NCBI RefSeq assembly: GCF_008831045.1
Contig: NZ_WAJS01000002.1
Span: forward strand, 1 to 64,000
Length of the DNA stretch: 64,000 nt
Direction: 5' to 3'
Origin: Adlercreutzia muris
GTDB taxonomy: Bacteria > Actinomycetota > Coriobacteriia > Coriobacteriales > Eggerthellaceae
The notes under the pieces are model-generated. The model had not been told where the DNA came from and searched no databases. It saw only the letters and a list, made by a program, of their open reading frames with translations. Made by a program: the position numbers and the translations under genes. The stretch's first letter is position 1. Every line of letters starts with the position of its first letter. Positions 16,647-25,859 of the stretch are shown piece after piece.

Positions 16647-18845
16647 CTAGCCAGCCGCACCGCCGCCATCTCCGCCGGTGTCGGGCGGCGGGGTCGGATC
16701 GGGCGTGGGCTCGGGGTCAGGCGTCGGCGTGGGCTCGGGCTCGGGTTCCGGGGTCGGCTCAGGGGTCGGCGTGGGAGCAGGATCGGGCGTCGGCGTGGGC
16801 TCGACGGGATTGTTCCCCTCACCCTCCGGGGCCTCGTCGGTCGGCTCCTCGGTTTCCTCGTCCTTCTCCTCGTCCTTATCCTTGTCCTTTTCCTTGCTGT
16901 AGTAGCCGCCGATATGATTCTCCTCGTCGCGGTAGTCCTTCTTGTACTGGGGCTTGTCGGCCGTGAAGAACTTCTCGGTCTGGTCGGAGGAGATGACGCG
17001 GTCGATGAAGTCGCCGAAGACGCTGGCCGCCGTGGTGCCCGGCGACTTCGCCTCCGAGTAGTCGCTGCGGTCGCCCAGCCAGATGGCCACGGAGTACTGT
17101 GGGGTGACGCCGCAGAACCAGCTGTCCTTCTTGTCGTCGGTGGTGCCGGTCTTGCCGCCGGCCTCCTGGCCGTTGGAGGGGCGCGCCGCCTTACCGGTGC
17201 CGTTGTCGATGACCACCTCCATGCAGTCGATGGCCGCACGGGCCACTTCCTTGGAGAAGACGCGCTCGCCGGTGGGGTCGGTGTTGTCGACGATGACGTT
17301 GCCGTTACGGTCCTCGATCTTCACGATGCACTCGGGATCGTAGTGCACCCCGCCGTTGGCCACCGTGGCATAGGCGTCGGCCATTTCCAGAGGCGTGACT
17401 GAGCCGATACCGAGGGTGAGACCGGCCACGGCGGGCATGTCGGAGGTGATGCCCATGGACTTCGCCATCTCGATGACCTTGTCCACGCCCACCGACAGCA
17501 GCAGGCGGATGAAGGCGGTGTTCGACGACACGCCGAAGGCGCTCTTGATGGTGCGCGTGCCGTAGTCGGCGCGGTCGTTGTTGTACACCGGCTCGCCGCC
17601 CTCGAGCTCCACCTTGCGGCCGGCATCGATGAGCGTTTCGGGATCGATGCCCTCGTTGAGGGCCGCCATCAGGGTGAACAGCTTGAAGGACGAACCGGCC
17701 TGCCGGCCCGAGCCGCCCTCGCCGGTGGCCATGTTCACCTGGGAGCTCTCGTAGTCGTGGCCGCCCACGAGCGCCTTGATGTAGCCGTTGTCGGGATCGA
17801 CGACGGCCATGGACACCTCGAAGGGATCGCCCGCCTCGTCCTCCTTCTCGGCCGCGGCCTCGTCGGCCGCCTGCTGCACGCCCACATCGAGGGTGGTAGT
17901 CACCTTCAGGCCGCCCTTGAACAGCTCGGCGGTGGAGTAGGCGTACTTGCCGTCGGGGTTCGTCAGCTGGTTGCGCACGTAGCTGGTGAAGTAGGGGTAG
18001 TCCACGATGCCGGTCATGGAGGGCTCGGAGGGATTCAGCTCGATGGGCTCGGCCTTCACCGCATCGGCCTCCTCGGCGGTGATGACGTTGTTAGACACCA
18101 TGCGGTCGAGCACTGTGTTGCGGCGCTTCAGGCAGTTCTCGGGGTAGTCGATGGGGTTGTTGTAGGTGGGCGACTGGGGAATGCCCACGAGCGTGGCGGC
18201 CTCGTTCAGCGTGAGGTCCTTCGCATCCTTCGAGAAATAGCGCTCGGCGGCGGCCTCGATGCCGTAGGCGCCCGAGCCGTAGTTGATGGTGTTCAAGTAC
18301 ATGAGCAGGATCTCGTCTTTGGTGTACTGCTCCTCGAGCTTCTGGGAGATGTACATCTCGCGGATCTTGCGCTTGAAGGAGATGTCGCGCATCTCCTCGG
18401 ACAGGATGGTGTTGCGCACGAACTGCTGGGTAATGGTGGAGGCGCCCTCGAGCGCGCCGCCCATGAGGTTGTTCACGAGCGCACGGGCCACGCCCAGATA
18501 GTCCACGCCGGCGTGGCTGTAGAAGCGCTCGTCCTCGGTGGCCACGGTGCCCTTCAGCACGTACTCGCTCACCTGGTCGAGGGCTACCGGCTCGCGGTTC
18601 TCAAGCTGGAACTCGGCGAGCAGCGTGGTGCCGTCGGAGGCGTACACATAGGTCGGCTGGGCCGAGTTGTAGGCATCGGCGTTCTGGTAGTCGGGCAGAT
18701 CCTCCAGCCACGAATTGCACAGGGTGTACACCCCGAACACGCCTGCGGCAATGGCCAGCACGATCACCGAGATGATACCGAGGATCGGCGCCTTCTTATT
18801 CTTCGTCCGAGTGCCGTTGCGGCGCTTCATTGCACGTGAACCCAC
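16647..18845 (-). CDS. Class A penicillin-binding protein (transglycosylase/transpeptidase)
   Basis: Bifunctional peptidoglycan synthase of 732 residues. A membrane helix lies near residues 24-44. The glycosyltransferase 51 domain has the catalytic-Glu motif ATEDERFYSHAG and ITQQFVRN. The transpeptidase domain has the SxxK serine in GSSFKLFT, SSN in GVSSNTAFIRLL, and KTGTT. The C-terminus is a low-complexity tail of about 80 residues: a Lys/Asp/Glu-rich part followed by Pro-Thr-Glu-Pro repeats and a Gly-rich end, probably spanning or attaching to the wall. The GTG start at 18845 has GGAGG six bases upstream. Confidence 0.93.
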   Translation of the reverse strand: MGSRAMKRRNGTRTKNKKAPILGIISVIVLAIAAGVFGVYTLCNSWLEDLPDYQNADAYNSAQPTYVYASDGTTLLAEFQLENREPVALDQVSEYVLKGTVATEDERFYSHAGVDYLGVARALVNNLMGGALEGASTITQQFVRNTILSEEMRDISFKRKIREMYISQKLEEQYTKDEILLMYLNTINYGSGAYGIEAAAERYFSKDAKDLTLNEAATLVGIPQSPTYNNPIDYPENCLKRRNTVLDRMVSNNVITAEEADAVKAEPIELNPSEPSMTGIVDYPYFTSYVRNQLTNPDGKYAYSTAELFKGGLKVTTTLDVGVQQAADEAAAEKEDEAGDPFEVSMAVVDPDNGYIKALVGGHDYESSQVNMATGEGGSGRQAGSSFKLFTLMAALNEGIDPETLIDAGRKVELEGGEPVYNNDRADYGTRTIKSAFGVSSNTAFIRLLLSVGVDKVIEMAKSMGITSDMPAVAGLTLGIGSVTPLEMADAYATVANGGVHYDPECIVKIEDRNGNVIVDNTDPTGERVFSKEVARAAIDCMEVVIDNGTGKAARPSNGQEAGGKTGTTDDKKDSWFCGVTPQYSVAIWLGDRSDYSEAKSPGTTAASVFGDFIDRVISSDQTEKFFTADKPQYKKDYRDEENHIGGYYSKEKDKDKDEEKDEETEEPTDEAPEGEGNNPVEPTPTPDPAPTPTPEPTPEPEPEPTPTPDPEPTPDPTPPPDTGGDGGGAAG

Positions 18846-18924
18846 GAAATACCTCCATCGTTATAGGTGATCGCCATTTTAGCATCGCGCAAGTACGGCC
18901 ACGAGTTCGGCACATCCTCTCGGG

Positions 18925-18964
18925 AAAAAGCACAGAGGGCGCCGGGGCAGGACACGGAGCCCCG
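18925..18964 (-). terminator. Possible terminator after argH
   Basis: Minus-strand hairpin CGGGGC/GCCCCG (18943-18964) followed about 12 bases later by CTTTTTC. The distance between stem and T run is longer than usual, so this is tentative. Confidence 0.35.
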
Positions 18965-18980
18965 CCCCGGGACCGAGGCC

Positions 18981-20371
18981 CTACAGCCGTGCGCAGTCGG
19001 CGGCGAGGGCGGCCTCCACCTCGGCGAGCTGCTCGCGCACGGCGGCATGTCCCGTGCCGCCGTAGGTGGTGCGGGCGGCCACGATGGCCGGGAGGTTCAG
19101 GCAGTTGACGATGTCGGCCTCAAAGAGGTCGCTTTCCGCCTGGAAGTCGGCGAGCGTGAGGTCCTCCAAATCGCAGCCCCGCTGCTCGCACAAAAGCACC
19201 AGGTGTCCCACCACCTCGTGGGCCCGACGGAAGGGCATGCCCTTCTTCGCCAGGTAGTCGGCCACATCGGTGGCGGCCAGGTAGCCCTTCTTCGCTTGGG
19301 CCATCATAGCCTCGGGATGCACGGTCATGGTGGCCACCATGCCGGCGGCGCACCGGTAGCAGTCCTCCAGGGTATCGGCGGCGTCCATGGCGCCCTCCTT
19401 GTCCTCCTGCAGGTCCTTGTTGTAGGCCAAGGGCAGCGACTTCAGCGTCATCATGAGGGCCATCAGATCCCCCACCACCCGGCCCGACTTGCCGCGGATA
19501 AGCTCGGCGAAATCGGGGTTCTTCTTCTGGGGCATGATAGAGGAGCCAGTGGCATAGCTGTCGGCCAGGGTGATGAACCCGAACTCGGCGGTGGACCACA
19601 GGATGAGCTCCTCGGCCAGGCGCGACAGATGCAAGCTCGACACGCTGCAGGCGTAGATGAGGTCGAGCAAAAAGTCGCGATCGGACACTGCATCGAGCGA
19701 GTTGGGAATGGGACGGGCAAAGCCCAGCGCCGCCGTAGTGGCAAAGCGGTCGAGGGGGTAGGTGGTGCCCGCCAGCGCCGCCGCCCCCAAAGGGCACGCG
19801 TCAGCCGACTTCCGCGCTGCGGCCAGGCGCTCGAAGTCGCGGGTGAGCATCCAAACGTAGGCCAGCAGATGGTGGGACAGCAGTACTGGCTGAGCGTGCT
19901 GCAGGTGGGTATAGCCCGGCAGGATCACATCGAAGTGCTTCTCAGCCGCTTCCACCAGGGCCTCGCGCAGGGCCAAGGAGCGGCCATGAGGTCGCTCGCC
20001 CGCTCCTTGGCGTAGAGCCGCGTGTCGGTGACCACCTGGTCGTTGCGGGACCGTCCCGTGTGCAGCCGCGCCCCCGCATCGCCGATGCGCGTCGTGAGCT
20101 CCGACTCGATGGCCATGTGGATATCCTCGCTCTGCTGCACGTCGAAGACCAGCGTGCCGCCCTCTATGTCGGCCTTGATGGCGACCAGGCCCTCGGTGAT
20201 GGCCGCCGCGTCCTCGGCGCTGATGACGCCCCGGGCCGCGAGCATCTGCCCGTGGGCCACCGATCCGGCGATGTCCTGGGCATACAGCTTCTCATCCACA
20301 GGCAGCGACGCCCCGAATTGCTGGGTGAAGGCATCGGCACCTTCGGTGAATCTTCCCGACCAGAGCGCCAT
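18981..20371 (-). pseudogene. argH: Argininosuccinate lyase gene, frameshifted as written
   Basis: ArgH cleaves argininosuccinate to arginine and fumarate. The start ATG at 20371 overlaps the argG stop by one base. Frame one encodes the normal N-terminus (MALWSGRFTEGADAFTQQFG to RLYAKERASDLMA) and then runs into nonsense (APWPCARPW); a second frame takes over at SLALREALVEAAEKH and continues with the normal C-terminus, including the SSIMPQKKNPD signature. Adding one base in GCCGCTCCTTGG (about 19979-19990) restores DLMAASLALREAL. So either a one-base deletion has broken the gene or the assembly has an error; the surrounding arg genes are intact, which favours an error or a very recent mutation. 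Confidence 0.85.
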
Positions 20372-21771
20372 TACGCACACACCTTCCCCGCGTCGTGCAG
20401 GATATCTTCGGCCTCGTCCACCACGGCCCGACAAGCGGCGTTGGTGGCATCTACGTCGGCGAAGGCGGGCATGCGGGCATCATTGGCGAGCCGATTCTCA
20501 GCCCACACCTTGCAGGACAGGCCGTGAATATCGATGAAGCCCTTGGCGGCCTGATGGTCGAAGGCGTCATCGGCATCGTAGGTGGCCAGACCGAAGTCGT
20601 AGAGCGAGAACGGGCTCTTGCGCCCCACCACCGTGCAGCTGCCCTTGTACAGCTTCACCTTCACCGTGCCCGTCACGCACTGCTGGGTGTGGCCGAGGAA
20701 GGCATCGAGGGCCTCCTTGAGCGGCGAGAACCACAGGCCGTTGTACACCGACTCGGCCCAGGTCTGCTCCAGGGCCAGCTTCTGATGCAGCACGCCCCGC
20801 TCCAGGCACAAGTCCTCTAGGGCCTTGTGGGCCTGGATGAGCGTCAGGGCGCCGGGCACCTCGTAGCACTCGCGGCTCTTCACGCCCACGAGCCGGTTCT
20901 CGATCATGTCGATGCGGCCGAAGCCATGGGCGCCGGCGATCTCGTTCAGGGCGTAGATGATGTCGAGAAAGGACAGGGGCTTTCCATCCAAAGCACAGGG
21001 GATTCCCTGTTCGAAGGCGATTTCCACGTAGGCGGGCGCATCGGGAGCGCTGACAGGATCGGCGGTCATGGTGTAGATATCGGCGGGCGGCTCGCACCAG
21101 GGGTCTTCCAGCACGCCGCATTCGATAGCCCTTCCCCACAGGTTGTCGTCAATGGAATAGGGAGCCTCGGTGGTAGCCTTCACCGGCACGCCGTGGACCG
21201 CGGCCCAGGCGATCTCATCGGCCCGGCAGCCCAGGCCCCAATCGCGCACTGGGGAGAGAATCTTCAAGGTGGGGTCCAGCATGAGCACGGAGGACTCGAA
21301 GCGCACCTGATCGTTGCCCTTGCCGGTGCAGCCGTGGGCCACGTACTTGGCACCGAAGGCGTGGGCCACCGCCACGAGGTGCATGGCAATGAGGGGACGC
21401 GACAGAGCGCTCACAAGCGGGTACTTGTTCTCGTACAGGGCATTGGCCGCCAGCGCGCAGGTCAGGTACTCGTCGGCAAAGGCCTCCCGCATGTCGATGA
21501 CCGCGCAGCCGATGGCGCTGGTGGCCAGGGCCTTGGCCTTCACCGCCTCCAGGCCGTCGTGCTCCTGGCCCAGATCACCCACCACGGCGATGACGTCGAG
21601 GTCGTAGGTTTCCTGGAGCCACTTGATGCACACCGACGTGTCCAGGCCGCCGGAATAGGCGAGCACCACCCGCTCTTTCTCGCCGGGAGCGGGCTGAGCT
21701 GTGATGTGCAGGGCATCATGGAGGGACGAGGAGGCGTTGCTGTTGGATGCGGCGGACGTGTTGCTGGTCAT
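20371..21771 (-). CDS. argG: Argininosuccinate synthase
   Basis: Joins citrulline and aspartate using ATP, the next-to-last step of arginine synthesis. The ATP pyrophosphatase P-loop is VVLAYSGGLDTS. It also has the typical GDLGQEHDGLEAVKAKAL. The ATG at 21771 is chosen (AAAGG eight bases upstream); about 30 N-terminal residues rich in Ser/Ala/Asn precede the conserved domain, an unusual extension. argH follows with a one-base overlap. A leader of nearly 400 bases separates the probable promoter from the start and contains an arginine-rich reading frame. Confidence 0.95.
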   Translation of the reverse strand: MTSNTSAASNSNASSSLHDALHITAQPAPGEKERVVLAYSGGLDTSVCIKWLQETYDLDVIAVVGDLGQEHDGLEAVKAKALATSAIGCAVIDMREAFADEYLTCALAANALYENKYPLVSALSRPLIAMHLVAVAHAFGAKYVAHGCTGKGNDQVRFESSVLMLDPTLKILSPVRDWGLGCRADEIAWAAVHGVPVKATTEAPYSIDDNLWGRAIECGVLEDPWCEPPADIYTMTADPVSAPDAPAYVEIAFEQGIPCALDGKPLSFLDIIYALNEIAGAHGFGRIDMIENRLVGVKSRECYEVPGALTLIQAHKALEDLCLERGVLHQKLALEQTWAESVYNGLWFSPLKEALDAFLGHTQQCVTGTVKVKLYKGSCTVVGRKSPFSLYDFGLATYDADDAFDHQAAKGFIDIHGLSCKVWAENRLANDARMPAFADVDATNAACRAVVDEAEDILHDAGKVCA

Positions 21772-21870
21772 GATCGGGCCTTTCTTACGAGATGGGTATG
21801 CAACGGCACTGCCCGGCTCGCAAAGGCGCGATTCAAGAATGGAATGGCAAGGGATACACCACGGCAATCT

Positions 21871-21952
21871 CGCGGACCCGGACGGGCCGCTTGCGGTCCG
21901 CCGGAAACGATGACGGACCGAAGGGGCGCACAGGCCCCACAGTTCGTCTGCG
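21871..21952 (-). promoter_or_regulatory. Possible attenuator hairpins between the leader peptide and argG
   Basis: Just after the leader stop the transcript can fold in alternative ways. CGGUCCG (21914-21920) pairs with CGGACCG (21894-21900); the overlapping GCGGACC (21895-21901) pairs instead with GGUCCGC (21872-21878); and GCGG...CCGC at 21871-21889 forms its own GC-rich stem with GGG/CCC. A further GGGGC...GCCCC hairpin lies at about 21925-21940. No T run follows the last stem, so control might be by Rho, translation or an RNA-stability effect, not a classical terminator. Confidence 0.45.
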
Positions 21953-22096
21953 TTACGCGCGTCGGCGTCGCAGACCGCGGCTACGTCGGCGTCGATCGGC
22001 ACCGGCCGTGGTGAAGAGAGAGGGGGAGACAGGACGCAGCACAGCCGCGGCGCTGGCGCCGGCGGCTGTTTCGCTCTGAGCTGCTGCGTGCATCAT
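21953..22096 (-). CDS. Putative arginine-rich leader peptide of argG
   Basis: A 47-codon frame starting at ATG ATG (22096) with AGAGGA eight bases upstream. It reads MMHAAAQSETAAGASAAAVL, then RPVSPSLFTTAGAD, then RRRRSRGLRRRRA and stop. Nine of the last 13 codons are arginine codons, four of them CGA, carried by two direct copies of CGACGCCGACG. The layout matches amino-acid leader peptides where ribosome stalling on scarce aminoacyl-tRNA controls the downstream biosynthetic gene. Competing hairpins follow immediately. No homologue is known to me; chance in GC-rich DNA is the main alternative. Confidence 0.55.
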   Translation of the reverse strand: MMHAAAQSETAAGASAAAVLRPVSPSLFTTAGADRRRRSRGLRRRRA

Positions 22097-22170
22097 GAAC
22101 CTGTTCCTCTCGCGGGTGCGCGGCCATCCGAGTTATGGGGCCGGTGGCCCCTGGCCGTGCAACTGGCGGC

Positions 22171-22198
22171 TATTATGCCCCAATTCCTGAGCCGTCAA
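22171..22198 (-). promoter_or_regulatory. Probable argG promoter
   Basis: Minus strand: -35 TTGACG (22193-22198) and -10 CATAAT (22072-based reading: 22172-22177) or ATAATA (22171-22176), spacing 15-16. A GGGGCC-ACC-GGCCCC hairpin follows at 22137-22151, before the leader peptide. Confidence 0.5.
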
Positions 22199-22239
22199 CC
22201 CAGAATTAGGAAAAATATGGGGAAACGGCGCAAATTCAT

Positions 22240-22265
22240 TGTGCAGAATGCTGTGCATTTGCACA
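22240..22265. promoter_or_regulatory. Cluster of TGTGCA/TGCACA half-sites upstream of argG
   Basis: TGTGCA at 22240-22245 and 22252-22257 and TGCACA at 22260-22265; the last two form TGTGCA-TT-TGCACA. They lie about 40-70 bases upstream of the argG -35, a typical activator or repressor position. A similar palindrome occurs at 28224-28239. The binding protein is unknown. Confidence 0.4.
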
Positions 22266-22301
22266 AAAAATTGTGGCTTTTACCTGGCAACTTGCGCGGG
22301 C

Positions 22302-22343
22302 AAAAGGAAGCGCGGCCCTGCTTTTTGTGCAGTGCCGCGCTTC
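22302..22343 (-). terminator. Terminator of the argCJBD operon
   Basis: Minus-strand stem GAAGCGCGGC/GCCGCGCTTC (plus 22307-22316 and 22334-22343) followed by CTTTTGCC, about 25 bases after the argD stop. It separates argCJBD from argGH as transcription units. Confidence 0.75.
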
Positions 22344-22365
22344 GGAATGCCAAACTGTACAGGTT

Positions 22366-23601
22366 TTACAGCAGCGCGCCCAGCTTATCGACGAGTGCGT
22401 CCACATCTTCCTTGGAGCAGATGAGAGGAGGCAGGAAGCGCAGGGTGGCCGGACCGGTGGCGTTCAGGACCAAGCCCTCCTCCAAGCCCGCGGCGACGAT
22501 ATCGGGGGCGGCGGGGGCCTCATGGGTCAGATCGATGCCGTTCATGAGCCCGAAGCCGCGCACCTCCTGCACGTGGGGCAGCGCTGCCAGGCGCTCGCGC
22601 ATATAGGTGCCCACCTCCTGGATACGGGCCGCCGTGCCCGGGGCCAGCAGGGTGGAGAGCGTGACGTGGGCCGCGGCCATGGCGATGTTCGAGCCACCGA
22701 AGGTGGTGCCGTGATCGCCCGGGGCGAAGGTGTCGGCGATAGAGGCGCGGGCCGCGCAAGCGCCGGCCACGATACCGGAGGCGATGCCCTTGGCCATGGT
22801 GACGATATCGGGCAGCACATCGAAGTTCTGGAAGCCGAAGGGCAAGCCGGTGCGGAAGATGCCGCTCTGCACCTCGTCGCAGATCATAAGCGCCCCGTGC
22901 TCGGCCGTGAGCCGGCGAATGGCACCGATGAACTCCTCGGTGCAGGGGTGCACGCCGCTCTCGCCCTGGATGCACTCGATCATGACGGCACAGATGCGGT
23001 CGCCCTGGGTTTCGAACAGGCGCTCCAGAGCCTCCACGTCGTTGATGGGCGTGGCGGTGAAGCCGGCGGGCAGGGGCTGGAAGGCCTCCTGCTTGGCGGG
23101 CTGGGCCGTGGCGGCCAGGGTGGCCAGAGTGCGGCCGTGGAAGCTCTTGGCCAAGGTGACGATGAGGCGCGGCGCGAGCTCGGCGTCCTTCCCCGCCTCT
23201 TCAGTGCGGCGGCGGGCATAGAGGCGGGCCAGCTTGATGGCGCACTCGTTGGCCTCGGCGCCGGAGTTCGCGAAGAAGGTCTTCCACACCTCGGGGTGTT
23301 CCACGTCAACCTCGGCGTTCAGCATGCTCGACAGTAGCTGCGCCACTTCTCCGCGGTGCTCGATGTAATAATAGTTGCTCACGTGGATGAGCTTGGCGGC
23401 CTGATCGCTCACGGCAGCCGCGATGGCGGGGTGACAGTGGCCGAGGCTGCATACGCCGATACCGGAGAGGAAGTCGAGATATTCCTTCCCCTTGTCATCG
23501 ATCAGCGTCATGCCGTGGCCTTCCACGAATTCCACGGGCTTGCGGGCGAAGGTGCCCATCACGTATTCAGATTCCAGGGCCATTTCTCGGGCGAGGGTCA
23601 T
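22366..23601 (-). CDS. argD: Acetylornithine aminotransferase
   Basis: Class III PLP-dependent aminotransferase (411 residues) that converts N-acetylglutamate semialdehyde to N-acetylornithine. MICDEVQSGIFRTG and MAKGIASGIVAG carry the PLP-binding Asp and the Schiff-base Lys. It is the last gene of argCJBD, beginning 9 bases after the argB stop with GGAG upstream of its ATG. Confidence 0.93.
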   Translation of the reverse strand: MTLAREMALESEYVMGTFARKPVEFVEGHGMTLIDDKGKEYLDFLSGIGVCSLGHCHPAIAAAVSDQAAKLIHVSNYYYIEHRGEVAQLLSSMLNAEVDVEHPEVWKTFFANSGAEANECAIKLARLYARRRTEEAGKDAELAPRLIVTLAKSFHGRTLATLAATAQPAKQEAFQPLPAGFTATPINDVEALERLFETQGDRICAVMIECIQGESGVHPCTEEFIGAIRRLTAEHGALMICDEVQSGIFRTGLPFGFQNFDVLPDIVTMAKGIASGIVAGACAARASIADTFAPGDHGTTFGGSNIAMAAAHVTLSTLLAPGTAARIQEVGTYMRERLAALPHVQEVRGFGLMNGIDLTHEAPAAPDIVAAGLEEGLVLNATGPATLRFLPPLICSKEDVDALVDKLGALL

Positions 23602-23610
23602 AAGGGGCTC

Positions 23611-24558
23611 CTAACGGTTCTCGATGAGCTTGGCTGCGAACTTGCCGACCGGGGACAAATTCAGGCATTGGGACGAGGCCAGGCCGGTGACCATGGTACC
23701 CATGCCGGAGTCGGTGAGCATTTCCAGCAGGAGGGCGTGGGGCACCTTGCCGTTGATGATATGGGCGCCGTTCACGCCGGATTCCAGGGCGCGCACACAG
23801 CTCGTGAGCTTGGGAATCATGCCCGAGGCCAGCTTGTCGCCGCGGATCATGGCCTCGGCTTCCCCCAGCGACATCTCGGCGATGAGCGAGGCCGGGTCGG
23901 GGTAGTTCTCGTAGAGGCCGTCCACGTCGGTAAGGAAGATGATCTTGTGGGCGCCGATGGCCGCGGCGATGTAGCCAGCGGCGATGTCGGCGTTCACGTT
24001 GTAGCAGCCGCCGTCCTCGCCGATGGCGATGGAGGCGATGATGGGAATGTAGTCGTCGGCCACCAAGTCCTCGATGAGGGGCGTGTTGATGCGGGTGATC
24101 TTTCCCACGCGCCCGAGGGCGGGACTGGCCTGCTCGGCCACGATGACGCCGGCGTCGGTGCCGGAGATGCCCACGCCCATGTTGCCGTGGGCGTTCATGG
24201 CCTCCACGAGCTGCTGGTTCACTTCCCCGGTGAGCACCATGCGCACGAGGTCCATGGCCGCCTCCGTGGTGACGCGCTGGCCGTCCACGAACTCCACGGG
24301 GATGTCGAACTGGTCGAACACGCGGTTGATGGCCTTGCCGCCGCCGTGGACGAGCACCGGGTTGATGCCGATGATCTTCAGCAGCACGATGTCGGCCATG
24401 ACCTCGGCGGCCAGCTCCGGGTTCTCCATGGCCGAGCCGCCGTACTTGATGACGATGGTCTTGCCCGTGACCTGCTTGATCCAGGGCATGGCCTCGTAGA
24501 GGATTTCGCCGGCGGTAGAGGAAACGCCCTCGGCGCGGGCTTGCATGGCGTACTTCAT
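23611..24558 (-). CDS. argB: N-acetylglutamate kinase
   Basis: Amino-acid kinase of 315 residues phosphorylating N-acetylglutamate, usually the feedback-controlled step. Motifs: IVIKYGGSAM near the N-terminus, LVHGGGKAIN, FLTDVDGLYENYPDP and GMIPKLTSCVRALESGVNGAHIING in two parts. The ATG at 24558 overlaps the argJ stop (ATGA), so the two are translationally coupled; this start is preferred over an earlier in-frame one inside argJ. The N-terminal helix before the kinase core is typical of arginine-inhibited enzymes. Confidence 0.93.
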   Translation of the reverse strand: MKYAMQARAEGVSSTAGEILYEAMPWIKQVTGKTIVIKYGGSAMENPELAAEVMADIVLLKIIGINPVLVHGGGKAINRVFDQFDIPVEFVDGQRVTTEAAMDLVRMVLTGEVNQQLVEAMNAHGNMGVGISGTDAGVIVAEQASPALGRVGKITRINTPLIEDLVADDYIPIIASIAIGEDGGCYNVNADIAAGYIAAAIGAHKIIFLTDVDGLYENYPDPASLIAEMSLGEAEAMIRGDKLASGMIPKLTSCVRALESGVNGAHIINGKVPHALLLEMLTDSGMGTMVTGLASSQCLNLSPVGKFAAKLIENR

Positions 24559-25847
24559 GAGCGGTAGTCTCCGTTGATCGTCACGTAGTCGTGGGAGAAG
24601 TCGCAGGTCCACATGACCGCCGACTCCTCCCCCGCATGCAGGTCCACTTCGATGGCCACCTCAGGCTCCTCGAAGCGACGCAGCGCCTCTTCCTCGTCGA
24701 AATCGACCACGAGGCCAGCACGGCATACGGGCAGCCCCAGTATATCGATATCCACGTCCTCCTGGTTGAAGCGGGCCCCCGAACGTCCGAGGGCGGCGGC
24801 AACGCGGCCCCAGTTGGCATCGTGACCGTACACGGCCGTTTTCACGAGAGGGGAATTGGCCACGGTGCGGGCGGCCGCGTCGGCGTCGTCGGCCGTAGCC
24901 GCCCCGCGCACGGTGACGGTGATGAGGCGCGTGGCCCCCTCGCCGTCGGCGGCCATTTCGCGAGCGAGGGTGGTCGTGAGCTCGTCGAGGGCCTCTTGGA
25001 AGGCGGCGAAGGCCGGAGTGCCCGGAGCGAACGTCGGGCCGCCCGGAGCCGCCGCGCCCGAGGCCAGGGCGAAGCAGGTGTCGTTGGTGGAAGTGTCGGA
25101 ATCCACGGTGACCTTGTTGAAGCTGCGGTTCACCGAGGCGGTGAGGGCCGCCGACAGGTCGGGCGGGGTAAGGGGCGCATCGGTGGTGATGACGGCGATC
25201 ATGGTGGCCATGTTCGGCATGATCATGCCGGCCCCCTTGGCCATGCCGCCCACGGTGAACGTGGCGCCCGGATGTCCGATGCCGTCGCCCGAGAAGGTGA
25301 CGGCGCCGTGCTTGGGGCGCGTGTCGGTGGTCATGATGGCCCGGGCCGCCGCGAGGCCCTGAGCCGCGCGCGCTTCGGGCCCGTCGGCCGTGGCCAGGGC
25401 CGCGAGAGCCGCCGGCACGCCGGTGGCGAAGGGCTCCAGGCGCAGGTGTTGGCCGATGACGCCCGTGGAGGCCACGAGCACCTCGTCGGCCGGACAGCCC
25501 ACAGCCTCGCCCACCAGCTCACAGGTCTCGCGGGCCGCTTCCAGGCCGCGCTCGCCGGTGGCGGCGTTGGCGATGCCCGAGTTGATAACCACAGCCCGGG
25601 CGCAGCCGTAGGCCGGCTGGCCGGGCGCGCCCTCGTCCAGATGCTCGCGGGACACGCGCACCGGGGCGGCGCAGAACACGTTGGTGGTGAAGGTGGCCGC
25701 CGCCGCGCAGGGCTCGTCGGCCACCACGAGAGCCATGTCGAGCCGCTCGGGATCGGGACGGAAGCCCGCATGGGTGCCGATGGCACCAAAACCGAGGGCG
25801 CTGGCAGCGTTGCCCTCGGGATGATAGGTGAAGGTGGTCTCTGCCAT
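24555..25847 (-). CDS. argJ: Glutamate N-acetyltransferase / amino-acid acetyltransferase
   Basis: Ornithine acetyltransferase family (430 residues), which recycles the acetyl group from acetylornithine to glutamate. The autocleavage site lies in [20 protein letters not shown], with the Thr of ATM as the nucleophile of the beta chain. No argA is present in the cluster, so this enzyme may be bifunctional as in other argJ-containing bacteria, but that cannot be read from sequence alone. It is 12 bases downstream of argC. Confidence 0.93.
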   Translation of the reverse strand: MAETTFTYHPEGNAASALGFGAIGTHAGFRPDPERLDMALVVADEPCAAAATFTTNVFCAAPVRVSREHLDEGAPGQPAYGCARAVVINSGIANAATGERGLEAARETCELVGEAVGCPADEVLVASTGVIGQHLRLEPFATGVPAALAALATADGPEARAAQGLAAARAIMTTDTRPKHGAVTFSGDGIGHPGATFTVGGMAKGAGMIMPNMATMIAVITTDAPLTPPDLSAALTASVNRSFNKVTVDSDTSTNDTCFALASGAAAPGGPTFAPGTPAFAAFQEALDELTTTLAREMAADGEGATRLITVTVRGAATADDADAAARTVANSPLVKTAVYGHDANWGRVAAALGRSGARFNQEDVDIDILGLPVCRAGLVVDFDEEEALRRFEEPEVAIEVDLHAGEESAVMWTCDFSHDYVTINGDYRS

Positions 25848-25859
25848 GGGATTCGCTCC

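Noticed and set aside
16670-16905. Repeat array resembling a CRISPR
   Set aside because: Repeats are in-frame Pro/Thr/Glu codons of the penicillin-binding protein with no regular spacers.
18981-20434. Two separate genes instead of argH
   Set aside because: The two frames are the N- and C-terminal parts of one well-conserved enzyme and meet within a few bases.
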